Positions 54,561 to 63,972 of a DNA stretch of 64,000 nucleotides are shown piece by piece. This DNA comes from Clostridium sp. AM58-1XD (GTDB taxonomy: Bacteria > Bacillota > Clostridia > Lachnospirales > Lachnospiraceae), in assembly GCF_003464085.1 (NCBI RefSeq), contig NZ_QSDR01000018.1:26903-90902 (forward strand), in the 5' to 3' direction. The notes under the pieces were generated by a model that ran no database searches, was not told the DNA's origin, and worked only from the letters and a program-made list of their open reading frames with translations. Position 1 is the first letter of the stretch. Each line of letters starts with the position of its first letter. The translations under genes were made by a program, and so were the position numbers.

Positions 54561-55274
54561 TTAGTGCTCTTCCTTATACACGTCCACATCCTTTTTAAAC
54601 TGTTTCCAGGCATCTTCGTGTTCAACAAAATAAAGGGGACATGGCTTGCCTTTTACATCATAGTGGCGAATGATGTCATTTTTTTTCAAGTGAAATTCCG
54701 ATTTCAGCCAGGCGGTAAGCCTCACAAGAGACTGATAAGTTTCGGCGGTGAACTTACCGCTTTCGTCAGGATGACAGCATTCGATGCTTATGGTATCGAT
54801 ATTCCTGTTATTGGAGGCATAGGCAATTTCAGTCAGCGGAACGCACTGAATAATTTCGCCGTCAAGTCCGATAACGAAGTGGCTGCTTACGGACGTTGTC
54901 TTTCCATTTGGATCCTGTTTGGCCAAATTGTTGAAAAAATTGCGGTTTTTCTGTGCGGAGGTACCGGGATTGGCCGTATAATGAACGACGATCCCCTTTA
55001 CTTCTTCAAGGGGTGTCTGAGGCCTGGAAAATGGATTTGGATCGATAAGCTGTACGTCAATCCATGCCGGTATTTCTATGGATGAGCCGTCGATATGAGG
55101 CCTCCACAGAATGAGCCGGACAGCTAAAACACCGGCAGCCAGAATAAGCAGGAGCAAAGTATATATGCAAAAACGCAGGAAAGCCCTTTGGCGCCTGCGC
55201 TTTTTTTTCATGGCGGCATGACGGGCACGGATCTGCCTCAGCCTTCTCTCTTTTTCACGTTCTTCTCTTGTCAT
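54561..55274 (-). CDS. N-acetylmuramoyl-L-alanine amidase, membrane-anchored (Amidase_2)
   Basis: 237 residues. A basic N-terminus (about 1-27) and one membrane segment (28-50) anchor an extracellular Amidase_2/PGRP domain (about 75-225). Zinc and catalytic residues lie in GIVVHYTANPG, SSHFVIGLDG, SIECCHPD and IIRHYDVKGKPCP. It cleaves the stem peptide from peptidoglycan glycan. It is on the same strand as, and just downstream of, the PHP phosphatase gene (15-base gap). Confidence 0.85.
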   Translation of the reverse strand: MTREEREKERRLRQIRARHAAMKKKRRRQRAFLRFCIYTLLLLILAAGVLAVRLILWRPHIDGSSIEIPAWIDVQLIDPNPFSRPQTPLEEVKGIVVHYTANPGTSAQKNRNFFNNLAKQDPNGKTTSVSSHFVIGLDGEIIQCVPLTEIAYASNNRNIDTISIECCHPDESGKFTAETYQSLVRLTAWLKSEFHLKKNDIIRHYDVKGKPCPLYFVEHEDAWKQFKKDVDVYKEEH

Positions 55275-55289
55275 ATGTATCTCCCCAGG

Positions 55290-56090
55290 TCATAGCTTGT
55301 GAAAAACAGGTTTCCTCTGTGAGTAAGTCGTATAGTAGCGGTAACCGCAGAATTTTAAAAGTTCCTCCGCGCGTCTGAAATCATATCCGACATATTTGGA
55401 ATCGTGGGCATCGGAACCGACCGTTACAATCTCGCCTCCCAATTCCCGGAATCTACGAAGAATATCGGGGTGGGGGTTAGGCTGTCCCAGGCCATAGCGC
55501 AACCCGCAGGTATTGCATTCAATCCCCTTTCCATTCTCTGCAAGAATGGAAAGCAGAGGCTCCAGATACCGGCAGTAGGACTTATATGTGTAAAACTGCC
55601 CTTTGTGAGGGCCATAACGGATAATATAGTCAATGTGGCCGCAGACGTCAAAGCTGCTGCAGCTTTTCACATTTTCCAGCAGATTATAAAAATACTGTTC
55701 GTATGCGGCGCGTTCATCCCGCCCTTCAAAATACGAAGGATAATAGGGGTCCATGCCATCGACAAAATGGGTGGAACCTATGATGAAATCAAACGGATAG
55801 CGTGCAGCAATATCACTGCAGTATGAACCAAGGCTTGGAAGCAACCCCATTTCAATGCCGATACGAAGACGGATTTTATTGCGGTATTCTTCTTTTAAGG
55901 CGGGCAGCGTTTCCCAATATGCGTCAAAATCCAGATTGAAATCAATCTCACCAGAATCAACGCCATAATCATTGTGATCGGTGATACATAGCTCGTCCAT
56001 ACCGAGTAAAATAGCTGTTTCGATCATGTCGCGTACGGGCGCATCGCTGTCTCCGGAGAACTGCGTATGTATGTGAAAATCGGATAACAT
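55290..56090 (-). CDS. PHP domain histidinol-phosphatase family protein (HisJ-like)
   Basis: 266 residues. Metal ligands are in DFHIHTQFSGDS (HxH), ITDHNDYG, IGIEMGLL, GSTHFVDG, CGHIDYI and VGSDAHDS, the full set of a trinuclear PHP phosphoesterase. ATG 56090 has AAAGGAG upstream, so the in-frame start at 56114 is not used. Family members dephosphorylate histidinol phosphate; no other his genes are here, so a different phosphoester is possible. Confidence 0.82.
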   Translation of the reverse strand: MLSDFHIHTQFSGDSDAPVRDMIETAILLGMDELCITDHNDYGVDSGEIDFNLDFDAYWETLPALKEEYRNKIRLRIGIEMGLLPSLGSYCSDIAARYPFDFIIGSTHFVDGMDPYYPSYFEGRDERAAYEQYFYNLLENVKSCSSFDVCGHIDYIIRYGPHKGQFYTYKSYCRYLEPLLSILAENGKGIECNTCGLRYGLGQPNPHPDILRRFRELGGEIVTVGSDAHDSKYVGYDFRRAEELLKFCGYRYYTTYSQRKPVFHKL

Positions 56091-56216
56091 GGGAAAACTC
56101 CTTTCCTCATTCATGCTGTAGAAAAAATACTGTATGTATTATAACTAAAATATACAGGAAAAGCAATGCAGGTTCGGGGATTTTGTAGAAAAATAAGGCA
56201 GGCAGATGGAAAGTGA

Positions 56217-56246
56217 TTGAAATAAATTATCATTATATGATATGAT
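56217..56246 (+). promoter_or_regulatory. Candidate promoter of the Na/Pi cotransporter
   Basis: TTGAAA and TATGAT with an 18-base spacer, 47 bases before ATG 56293. Confidence 0.5.
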
Positions 56247-56292
56247 TAGATTGTCTGCGAAAAAATACGAAAGATTTTCTAAGGAGGATATT

Positions 56293-57963
56293 ATGTCGAT
56301 AAGTGACATTTCCAGCTTGTTTGGATTCCTGGGCGGTCTAGGCATGTTTCTGTATGGTATGAATATCATGGCAGATGGTATGCAGAGAACCGCCGGGGGA
56401 AAGATGAAGCAGTTCCTGGGTATGCTGACCAATAACCGCGTGATGGCTGTCGCGCTTGGTGCCCTGATTACTGCGATTATTCAAAGTAGTGGTGCTACCA
56501 CGGTAATGGTAGTGGGTTTTGTAAGTGCGGGTGTACTGAATCTGGCCCAGGCAGTAGGAGTCATAATGGGTGCCAATATCGGTACGACAATTACTGCATG
56601 GATCGTATCCATGAGCCAGCTGGGAGATGCGTTTGAAGTCATGAAACCGGCGTTTTATGCTCCTCTTATTATAGGGATAGGAGCTCTCTTAATGGTTTTC
56701 TCCAAAAAGCAGAAGCGTAAGCAGGTAGGAGAGATTTTCGTGGGTCTGGGTCTCCTGTTTGTTGGCCTCGACTTTATGTCAGGCTCTATTTCCCCATATA
56801 CGGATGCTCCGATTTTTGCGAAGGCATTTGCTCTTTTGGGAGGCAACCCGATTCTTGGAATGCTGATCGGCCTTGCGGTAACAGCACTGTTGCAGAGTTC
56901 TTCTGCTTCCGTTGGTATCCTGCAGACTCTTGCCATGAATGGAATTGTTACAACGAATGCAGCGATTTATATCACTCTAGGACAAAATATCGGTTCCTGT
57001 GTAACGGCACTGATTTCCAGTATGGGAGGTTCCAGAACGGCGAAGCGGGCGGCAGCCATCCATCTCTGCTTCAATATTATCGGTTCCATTTTGTTCGGCG
57101 TGATCGGTCTGGTTGTGTTTACTGTAAGCCCGGCGATTGCGTCCAGCAATATCAATGCAGTGCAGATTTCCATATTCCATACGGTGTTCAACCTGACCAA
57201 CACGGTGCTGCTGTTCCCATTTGCAAACCAGCTGGTTAAACTTTCCGGAATAATCGTAAAGGAGAAGCCGGGCGAAGAGGAGATCGAGCAGACAGAAGAG
57301 GATGTAGCGTTAAAACATCTGGACGAAAGAATTTTCGAGTCTCCGGCATTTGCCCTTGAAACGGCATCTCTGGAGGTAATCCATATGGGACAGATTACCA
57401 TGGGCAATCTGGACCGCGCCATTAAAGCGCTGGAGAGCGGAAGCTGGGACGATATTAATGAAGTGTATAAAACAGAGAAAACGATCAATAATATGGAAAA
57501 GATGCTTACGGAATACCTGATAAAGGTAGATAATCTTTCGCTGACCGAGCATCAGAAGCTGGTCGTTGCAAACCTGTTTTACAGCGTAAGTGATATCGAA
57601 CGCGTCGGAGACCATTCAGATAACCTGGCGGAGCTGGCTCAGTCCATGGCTGAAAAGAATTACCGTTTTTCAGATACGGCCCTGTCTGACCTGAAATCCA
57701 TCAGTGATGTGGTACAGGCGGCATTTGAACATGCAGTTCTGGCAAGACAGTACGGCAATATGGACGATGTAAGAAAAGTAAGCCAGCTGGAGGATGAAGT
57801 TGATAATTTAGAAGAAGAACTTCGTGAAAAACATATCGAGCGCCTTTCTTCCGGTAAATGTACGGCCTCGGCAGGCATTGTTTTTCTTGATATTATCAGT
57901 AATCTTGAGCGTATTTCCGACCATGCATATAACCTGGCAGGATACGTAAAAGACGAAATGTAA
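56293..57963 (+). CDS. Na/Pi cotransporter family protein with PhoU domain
   Basis: Intact 556-residue protein. The membrane half has two inverted repeats, each with a QSS motif (TAIIQSSGATTVM and TALLQSSSASVG), typical of NptA/PNaS carriers. The C-terminal cytoplasmic half (about 340-556) is a PhoU-like helical domain with SDIERVGDHSDNLAE and LERISDHAYNLAGY. It imports phosphate with sodium, or balances it. ATG 56293 follows AAGGAGG by five bases. Monocistronic. Confidence 0.92.
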   Translation: MSISDISSLFGFLGGLGMFLYGMNIMADGMQRTAGGKMKQFLGMLTNNRVMAVALGALITAIIQSSGATTVMVVGFVSAGVLNLAQAVGVIMGANIGTTITAWIVSMSQLGDAFEVMKPAFYAPLIIGIGALLMVFSKKQKRKQVGEIFVGLGLLFVGLDFMSGSISPYTDAPIFAKAFALLGGNPILGMLIGLAVTALLQSSSASVGILQTLAMNGIVTTNAAIYITLGQNIGSCVTALISSMGGSRTAKRAAAIHLCFNIIGSILFGVIGLVVFTVSPAIASSNINAVQISIFHTVFNLTNTVLLFPFANQLVKLSGIIVKEKPGEEEIEQTEEDVALKHLDERIFESPAFALETASLEVIHMGQITMGNLDRAIKALESGSWDDINEVYKTEKTINNMEKMLTEYLIKVDNLSLTEHQKLVVANLFYSVSDIERVGDHSDNLAELAQSMAEKNYRFSDTALSDLKSISDVVQAAFEHAVLARQYGNMDDVRKVSQLEDEVDNLEEELREKHIERLSSGKCTASAGIVFLDIISNLERISDHAYNLAGYVKDEM

Positions 57964-58008
57964 AGGAAATTGTAGGAAAAATAAAGATAAAATTATAGGA
58001 AAAAGCGC

Positions 58009-58037
58009 TTGCTATTTCCGAAATTATTATGTACAAT
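58009..58037 (+). promoter_or_regulatory. gap promoter
   Basis: TTGCTA and TACAAT with a 17-base spacer, about 58 bases before the gap start. Confidence 0.6.
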
Positions 58038-58095
58038 AAAAGGTAGTTGATTATTATTTAACAATCATATTAATATTCTTAGGAGGAATACAATT

Positions 58096-59112
58096 ATGGC
58101 AGTAAGAGTAGCGATCAATGGTTTTGGACGTATCGGCCGTCTGGCTTTCAGACAGATGTTTCAGGCAGAGGGATACGAAGTAGTAGCAATTAACGATTTG
58201 ACCAATCCGGCAATGTTAGCTCACTTATTAAAGTATGACTCTTCTCAGGGCAGATACGCTTTAGGCGATAAAGTTGTAGCTGGTGAGGACTCTATTACTG
58301 TAGATGGTCATACAATTAAGATTTATGCAGAGAAAGACGCAGCAAACCTTCCATGGAAAGAAGTTGGAGTAGACGTAGTTCTGGAGTGTACAGGCTTCTA
58401 TACATCCAAGGCAAAAGCTCAGGCTCATATCGATGCAGGCGCTAAGAAAGTTGTTATTTCTGCTCCGGCAGGCAACGACCTTCCAACTATCGTTTTCAGC
58501 GTAAATGAAAAAGTTCTGACAAAAGACGATACAATCATTTCCGCAGCTTCCTGTACAACAAACTGCCTCGCTCCAATGGCAAAGGCATTACATGACTACG
58601 CTCCGATCCAGTCCGGTATCATGGCTACAATCCATGCATACACAGGTGATCAGATGGTACTTGACGGACCACACAGAAAAGGCGATTTCAGACGTGCCCG
58701 TGCAGCAGCTGTTAATATCGTTCCGAACTCTACAGGCGCAGCGAAAGCAATCGGCCTTGTTATTCCGGAATTAAACGGCAAGTTAATCGGTTCTGCACAG
58801 CGTGTTCCGGTTCCGACAGGCTCTACAACACTTTTAACAGCAGTTGTTAAAGGTGCTGAAGTAACAAAAGAAGGCATCAATGCAGCTATGAAAGCAGCTT
58901 CTTCCGCTTCTTTCGGATATACAGAGGAAGAATTAGTATCTTCTGATATTGTTGGTATCACTTATGGTTCCCTGTTCGATGCAACACAGACCATGGTTAA
59001 CCACATCTGCGATGACTTATATGAAGTACAGGTAGTTTCATGGTATGACAATGAGAACTCCTATACAAGCCAGATGGTAAGAACCATCAAGTACTTCGCT
59101 GAATTAAACTAA
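58096..59112 (+). CDS. gap: Glyceraldehyde-3-phosphate dehydrogenase, type I
   Basis: Intact 338-residue enzyme of glycolysis. The NAD-binding start [16 protein letters not shown], the catalytic cysteine in [10 protein letters not shown] and the histidine in TIHAYTGDQ are present. The C-terminal [15 protein letters not shown] is typical. AGGAGG precedes the start. Codon use is visibly more uniform (GCT/GCA, GTT) than in its neighbours, as in highly expressed genes. A terminator and a structured repeat separate it from pgk. Confidence 0.97.
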   Translation: MAVRVAINGFGRIGRLAFRQMFQAEGYEVVAINDLTNPAMLAHLLKYDSSQGRYALGDKVVAGEDSITVDGHTIKIYAEKDAANLPWKEVGVDVVLECTGFYTSKAKAQAHIDAGAKKVVISAPAGNDLPTIVFSVNEKVLTKDDTIISAASCTTNCLAPMAKALHDYAPIQSGIMATIHAYTGDQMVLDGPHRKGDFRRARAAAVNIVPNSTGAAKAIGLVIPELNGKLIGSAQRVPVPTGSTTLLTAVVKGAEVTKEGINAAMKAASSASFGYTEEELVSSDIVGITYGSLFDATQTMVNHICDDLYEVQVVSWYDNENSYTSQMVRTIKYFAELN

Positions 59113-59159
59113 TTGAACACATCTGAAGGTTTCAGTGTGACAGCAGAGTAGATCCATCA

Positions 59160-59190
59160 GGGTCCGGTCGTCAGGACCGGGCCCTTTATT
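59160..59190 (+). terminator. Terminator after gap
   Basis: GGGTCCGGTC pairs with GACCGGGCCC (one G-U) around GTCAG, followed by TTTATTAT. Confidence 0.85.
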
Positions 59191-59303
59191 ATATCATGGG
59201 AAAGAGCGCCTATGATATATGATATAAGAAACGCTTTGCAGGGATCGCACTGCGGCGATAAGGAATCATGCCGCTAAAGCGATTCGCCGCAGGCGAAGAG
59301 GAT

Positions 59304-59410
59304 GTTGCAAAAAGGAATAGAGCATTGCCGCCGATGCCAGATGTAGTGACTTGGCCACTGCCTGGAACGAAATCTGGTATCGGCGGCAATGCGGATTCGA
59401 CTTTTGCAAC
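59304..59410 (+). repeat. Dispersed structured repeat, copy 4
   Basis: The outer stem GTTGCAAAA/TTTTGCAAC encloses GCATTGCCGCCGATGCCAGAT paired with ATCTGGTATCGGCGGCAATGC. The interior GACTTGGCCACTGCCTGGAAC is nearly identical to the reverse complement of copy 2. It lies between gap and pgk, ending about 60 bases before pgk. The 59191-59303 stretch before it holds short inverted motifs but no gene. Confidence 0.8.
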
Positions 59411-59469
59411 ACCCCCTTTCTTCTATTATGGACCGTGCTCGTATATCGTTATGAGAGGAGATCATTTCA

Positions 59470-60687
59470 ATGTTAAATAAGAAAACAGTTGATGATTTAA
59501 AAGATTTAAAAGGTAAAAAAGTACTTGTACGCTGCGATTTTAACGTACCGTTAAAAGAAGGCGTTATACAGAACTACAACCGTATTGACGGAGCGATCCC
59601 AACAATTAAGAAGCTCCTTGATCAGGGCGCCAGAGTAATTCTCTGCTCCCATTTGGGAAAACCGAAGGGAGAGCCTGTTCCGGAAATGTCTCTCGCTCCA
59701 GTTGCACCGGCGTTAAGCGAAAGACTTGGCGTAGAAGTTAAATTTGTGAATGATCCAAAGGTAACGGGAGAGGAAACACAGAAAATCGCTTCTGAGTTAA
59801 AGGACGGAGAAGTTCTCCTTCTTCAGAATACACGTTACAGAGCAGAGGAGACAAAATACGGCAAAGATGAAAATGCAGAAGGATATGCAAAAGAACTGGC
59901 TGCACTCTGTGACAACGGCGTATTCGTAAACGATGCATTCGGCACTGCACATAGAGCACACTGCTCAAACGTTGGAGTTACAAAGTATACACAGGAAAAT
60001 GTTGTGGGATACCTGATGGAAAAGGAAATCAAGTTCCTGGGACAGGCTGTTGAGAATCCGGTACGTCCGTTTGTAGCGATCCTTGGTGGCGCTAAAGTTT
60101 CCGATAAGATCAATGTAATCAACAACCTGCTGGATAAGGTTGATACGCTGATCATCGGTGGCGGTATGGCCTATACATTCTTAAAGGCACAGGGACAGGA
60201 AATCGGAAATTCTCTTTGTGAAGAGGATAAGCTGGATTACGCTTTAGAGATGGTCAAGAAAGCAAAGGACAAAGGCGTTAACCTTCTGCTTCCTGTTGAC
60301 CATGTTGAGGGAAAAGAATTTTCCAACGACACAGAGAAAAAGATCGTTGATGTAATCGACGCAGGCTGGTCTGGATTTGATATCGGACCGAAGACGATTG
60401 AAATGTACAAAAAGGCTCTGGACGGGGCGAAGACAGTCGTATGGAACGGACCGATGGGCGTCTTCGAGTTTGCTAACTTTGCTGAAGGAACACTGGAAGT
60501 ATGCCGCGCAGTTGCAGAACTGGCTGACGCTACTACAGTAATCGGCGGCGGAGATTCCGTAAACGCTGTAAAGCGTCTTGGATTCGCAGATAAGATGACA
60601 CACATTTCCACAGGCGGCGGCGCTTCCCTGGAATTCCTGGAAGGCAAAGAACTCCCAGGCGTAGCCGCAGCCGACAACAGGCATTGA
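59470..60687 (+). CDS. pgk: Phosphoglycerate kinase
   Basis: Intact 405-residue glycolytic kinase making ATP from 1,3-bisphosphoglycerate. [16 protein letters not shown] opens the substrate site, [10 protein letters not shown] and [10 protein letters not shown] follow. The nucleotide domain has [10 protein letters not shown] and the glycine-rich [12 protein letters not shown] and [14 protein letters not shown]. Preceded by GAGAGGAG. tpiA follows after a repeat-rich gap of about 210 bases. Confidence 0.97.
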   Translation: MLNKKTVDDLKDLKGKKVLVRCDFNVPLKEGVIQNYNRIDGAIPTIKKLLDQGARVILCSHLGKPKGEPVPEMSLAPVAPALSERLGVEVKFVNDPKVTGEETQKIASELKDGEVLLLQNTRYRAEETKYGKDENAEGYAKELAALCDNGVFVNDAFGTAHRAHCSNVGVTKYTQENVVGYLMEKEIKFLGQAVENPVRPFVAILGGAKVSDKINVINNLLDKVDTLIIGGGMAYTFLKAQGQEIGNSLCEEDKLDYALEMVKKAKDKGVNLLLPVDHVEGKEFSNDTEKKIVDVIDAGWSGFDIGPKTIEMYKKALDGAKTVVWNGPMGVFEFANFAEGTLEVCRAVAELADATTVIGGGDSVNAVKRLGFADKMTHISTGGGASLEFLEGKELPGVAAADNRH

Positions 60688-60688
60688 G

Positions 60689-60838
60689 CACTTAGCGAGG
60701 TCAAATCGAGCTTAGTGCGAAAGTCGTTCCCGCCCCTAGGCGAGGTCTTGTCGAGCCGTAGTGAAGGGAACACCCCCGCGCCACTTAGCGAGGTTATATC
60801 GAGCTTAGTGCGAAAGCCGTTCCCGCCCCTAGGCGAGG
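60689..60838. repeat. Hairpin-like repeat array between pgk and tpiA
   Basis: Unit CACTTAGCGAGGT-ATCGAGCTTAGTG at 60689-60717 recurs at 60782-60810. A variant with CCTAGGCGAGGTCTTG then TCGAGCCGTAGTG sits at 60735-60763, with a truncated one at 60828-60838. The larger period is 93 bases, and the spacer GTTCCCGCC is repeated. Each unit can form an imperfect hairpin. No gene is seen in this gap. Confidence 0.85.
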
Positions 60839-60900
60839 CGAGGTGAAATTTAAATACCGGCCGTTTTTTGAACCGGCCTGAAGAGAGAGGTAAGTTAATT

Positions 60901-61650
60901 ATGGCAAGAAGAAAAATTATTGCTGGAAACTGGAAAATGAACATGACTCCTACGGAGGCCGTTGAACTTGTCAACACATTAAAGCCGCTTGTAGTAAATG
61001 ATGAAGCAGATGTAGTCTTCTGTGTTCCGGCTATCGATATTATCCCGGCCATGGAAGCTGCAAAGGGAACAAATATCTGCATCGGTGCAGAAAATATGTA
61101 CTATGAAGAGAGCGGAGCTTATACAGGGGAAATTTCTCCGGCAATGCTTGTAGATGCAGGCGTTAAATATGTTGTTCTCGGCCATTCTGAGAGAAGAGAA
61201 TATTTTGCTGAGACAAATGAGTCTGTCAATAAAAAGATGTTAAAAGCATTCGAGCATGGAATTACACCGATCATGTGTTGTGGTGAAACACTGGAGCAGA
61301 GAGAACAGGGCGTAACTATGGATTTCATCCGTCAGCAGGTTAAGGTTGGATTCATGGGCGTAACAGCTGATCAGGCAAAGACAGCTGTTATTGCATACGA
61401 GCCGATCTGGGCAATCGGAACAGGAAAGACCGCTACGACAGAACAGGCAGAAGAGGTTTGCGCAGGAATCCGTCAGTGTATAAAAGAAATCTATGACGAA
61501 GCCACAGCAGAAGCAGTTCGTATTCAGTACGGCGGATCGGTCAATGCAGGTAACGCAGCTGAATTATTTGCACAGGCTGATATCGACGGAGGTCTTGTTG
61601 GAGGCGCTTCCCTGAAGCCAGACTTTGGAAAGATTGTCAATTACAAATAA
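60901..61650 (+). CDS. tpiA: Triosephosphate isomerase
   Basis: Intact 249-residue enzyme. N10 and K12 are in AGNWKMN, the catalytic His in VLGHSERR, the catalytic Glu in [14 protein letters not shown] and the phosphate loop in [12 protein letters not shown] 60901 follows GAGAGG; the longer in-frame start at 60868 is not needed. It completes the gap-pgk-tpiA glycolytic set. Confidence 0.97.
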   Translation: MARRKIIAGNWKMNMTPTEAVELVNTLKPLVVNDEADVVFCVPAIDIIPAMEAAKGTNICIGAENMYYEESGAYTGEISPAMLVDAGVKYVVLGHSERREYFAETNESVNKKMLKAFEHGITPIMCCGETLEQREQGVTMDFIRQQVKVGFMGVTADQAKTAVIAYEPIWAIGTGKTATTEQAEEVCAGIRQCIKEIYDEATAEAVRIQYGGSVNAGNAAELFAQADIDGGLVGGASLKPDFGKIVNYK

Positions 61651-61705
61651 TAGAAATTAAAATCGTCTGATCTTCCGTTTTTTAAGTAAGCGTAATCAGA
61701 TATCA

Positions 61706-61752
61706 AATATGAAAGGCCGCATAAATATGAGATTTATGCGGCCTTTCATATT
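61706..61752. terminator. Bidirectional terminator
   Basis: A perfect 20-bp stem (AATATGAAAGGCCGCATAAA, loop TATGAGA) lies between the convergent tpiA and MATE genes. Confidence 0.88.
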
Positions 61753-61765
61753 ACAGTCTTTCATA

Positions 61766-63141
61766 TTACATGTTATGTGATGCAATTTCCACAGCCTGCT
61801 GTTTTGAAAAACTCCTGTGGAGATGAGCTGCCATCAATGCGGCAATAACTGCAGATACAACGTCAGAAACGGGTTGGGCATAGAGAATGCCACCGATACC
61901 TGCAATGTACGGCAGAATCAGGATGGCAGGGACAAAACAGAGTCCCTGACGGCAGGCGCCGAGAATAAAACCTTCTTTTGCTTTTCCAAGAGCTAAAAAG
62001 AGTGAAGAATATACGGTATAGAAACCAAAAAGCAGGAAAGAAAAACCATTGGCCCGTAAGGCTCTTTGTCCTGCATCTATCATTTCAATATCGTTTATGG
62101 TGAATTGGGAGATAATTGCCGAAGGAAAGAAGGCTAAAGCCAGTCCGAATATGGCGCAGAATGCGGTGGACCATACGACAGAAGTTTTAATTGCAGCATG
62201 CAGGCGGCTGAAATTTTTTGCACCGTAGTTATATCCGGCAATTGGCTGAAAGCCTTTCATAAATCCGAATACCATCAGACTTCCCATAGCGATGATTCTC
62301 GTTACGGCTCCCATTCCGGCAATTACAGAATCGCCGTATTCTTTTGCCTGCAGATTGATCAGGGTTACAGATAAGCTGGTAAGCAACTGAAAAATGAGTG
62401 TCGGAATTCCAATTTTCATAATTTCAGATATGATCTCCCTGGAGAAACAGCACTCCCGAATACGAAAGCTGAACACGCTTTTTTTCCTGAATATGTACCA
62501 CAAATATACGAAAGTAGAGACGAACTGAGAGATTGCCGTGGCGATCGCAGCGCCGGCTACGCCCAGATTCAGGCGGTAAATAAAGATCGGATCCAGGAGG
62601 ATATTGAGCAGAGCTCCTGCCATTAATGCGGACATCGTAGTTTTTGCGGCGCCTTCACTCGTCACGATGTTATTCATGGTGACATTAAATACGCTGAAAA
62701 TAGAAGAAATAATATAGATTTTTGCATATATCGCTGCATAAGGCAGTATACTTTCCGTCGCACCTAATAGTTTCAGAATTGGTATCAGAAAAATCACTGC
62801 GCACACGATGATGACAGTACCGACTAAAACGCTGCTGTACAGAGCAGAGCTGGCTGCTTTATTCGCCGTCTCTGTTTTCCCTTGTCCTAATAGCCTGGAT
62901 ATATAAGATGCGGCGCCGTTACCGAACAATAGGCCTAATCCAACGACCACCTGACCAAGGGGAAAAGCGACGGAGATCGCTCCCATCTGGCTTGTTCCCA
63001 GCCCCCCTACAAAGTAGGCATCTGCCAGATATATACTGCATTGATCATCATGCCGATCATAGCAGGGAGCCCCATAGCTAAGAGCGCCTTGTGCATTGGT
63101 GCCTTTCCCAGCAGGTACATTTTTTTATCGCATTCATTCAT
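61766..63141 (-). CDS. MATE family efflux transporter (frameshifted near the start)
   Basis: About 458 residues with 12 predicted membrane segments. The N-terminal MNECDKKMYLLGKAPMHKALLAMGLPAMIG from ATG 63141 (AAGGAGG upstream) breaks near 63034. With one extra A it reads NAVYNLADAYFVGGLGTSQMGAIS and continues in the main frame to 61766. The main frame contains GFMKGFQPIAGYNYGAKNFSRLH, the MATE repeat motif. It is divergent from a PadR regulator with two operators in the gap, so it is probably PadR-repressed. Confidence 0.85.
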
Positions 63142-63182
63142 GATAAATCCTCCTTTTCATTGACATAAAGTGTAAAATACAG

Positions 63183-63199
63183 TACTATAAATTATAGTA
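63183..63199. promoter_or_regulatory. PadR operator 1
   Basis: TACTATAAATTATAGTA, a perfect 17-bp palindrome 42 bases upstream of the MATE start and 65 bases before the PadR start. Confidence 0.7.
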
Positions 63200-63220
63200 T
63201 TTTGGCCGTGAGTCATATAC

Positions 63221-63237
63221 TACTATAATTTATAGTA
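63221..63237. promoter_or_regulatory. PadR operator 2
   Basis: TACTATAATTTATAGTA, the same palindrome with only the centre base changed, spaced 38 bases centre to centre from operator 1. Confidence 0.7.
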
Positions 63238-63263
63238 TTTGTCAAGTGAAAAAGGAGGACGTT

Positions 63264-63794
63264 ATGGCAACAATCGACTTGATTGTATTGGGGATCTTAA
63301 AAAAGGAATCTTTAAGTGCTTACGATATTCAAAAATTAGTGGAGTATCGGAATATATCGAAGTGGGTGAAAATCAGTACGCCGTCCATATATAAAAAAGT
63401 CATACAGCTGGAAGAAAAGGGCTATATCAGGAGCAGTATTGTGAAAGAAGGAAAAATGGCAGAGAAAGCAGTCTATTCTTTAACGGATTCAGGAGAAGAA
63501 GCGTTTGAAAGTCTGATGATGGAAATTGCTGCTAAACCGATCCATATTTTACTGGATTTTAATGCCGTAATTGTAAATTTATCAAGCCTTTCACCGGATT
63601 ATCAGAAGGCGTGTCTGTCAAATATAGAAAAAAATGTTAATGCTTTGAAGTCCTATATAGAGGAAAATATCTGTATGAAAGAAAAAAGAACGGATATTCC
63701 GGAAACAGGAATGGCGGTTTTAAAGCAGCAGTTTATCTTAGCAGAAGCGATTGAAACATGGATCAACTCTCTTAAGGATACCTTTGAACGATGA
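63264..63794 (+). CDS. PadR family transcriptional regulator
   Basis: Intact 176-residue regulator. The start MATIDLIVLGILKKESLSAYDIQKLVE and the winged helix TPSIYKKVIQLEEKGYIRSS are typical, with a C-terminal helical dimerisation region. ATG 63264 follows AAGGAGG; GTG 63246 in frame is less likely. Twin 17-bp palindromes in the gap to the MATE gene indicate control of both genes. The ligand is probably a drug or phenolic compound. Confidence 0.87.
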   Translation: MATIDLIVLGILKKESLSAYDIQKLVEYRNISKWVKISTPSIYKKVIQLEEKGYIRSSIVKEGKMAEKAVYSLTDSGEEAFESLMMEIAAKPIHILLDFNAVIVNLSSLSPDYQKACLSNIEKNVNALKSYIEENICMKEKRTDIPETGMAVLKQQFILAEAIETWINSLKDTFER

Positions 63795-63894
63795 GGAGCG
63801 TCCAGTGATGTATAAACATTATGATATGAATTTTTAAATGCAGAGGCTAAAACAAAGAAATAAAACATATAGGACATATAGCACTAAAAACTGG

Positions 63895-63972
63895 TGTAAT
63901 ATAGGATGTAAGAATTAGAAATTTAAAAAAATATGTAATATAGGATGTAAGAATTAGAAATTTAAAAAAATA
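63895..63972. repeat. 39-bp direct tandem repeat
   Basis: Two exact head-to-tail copies start at 63895 and 63934 (TGTAATATAGGATGTAAGAA... with an A7 run). The surrounding 63795-64000 sequence is A/T-rich with no gene. The array may continue beyond the window. Confidence 0.9.

Noticed and set aside
60237..61082. Minus-strand ORF of 281 codons with an internal peptide repeat
   Set aside because: The repeated peptide merely translates the intergenic DNA repeat at 60689-60838; the rest is antisense to pgk and tpiA.
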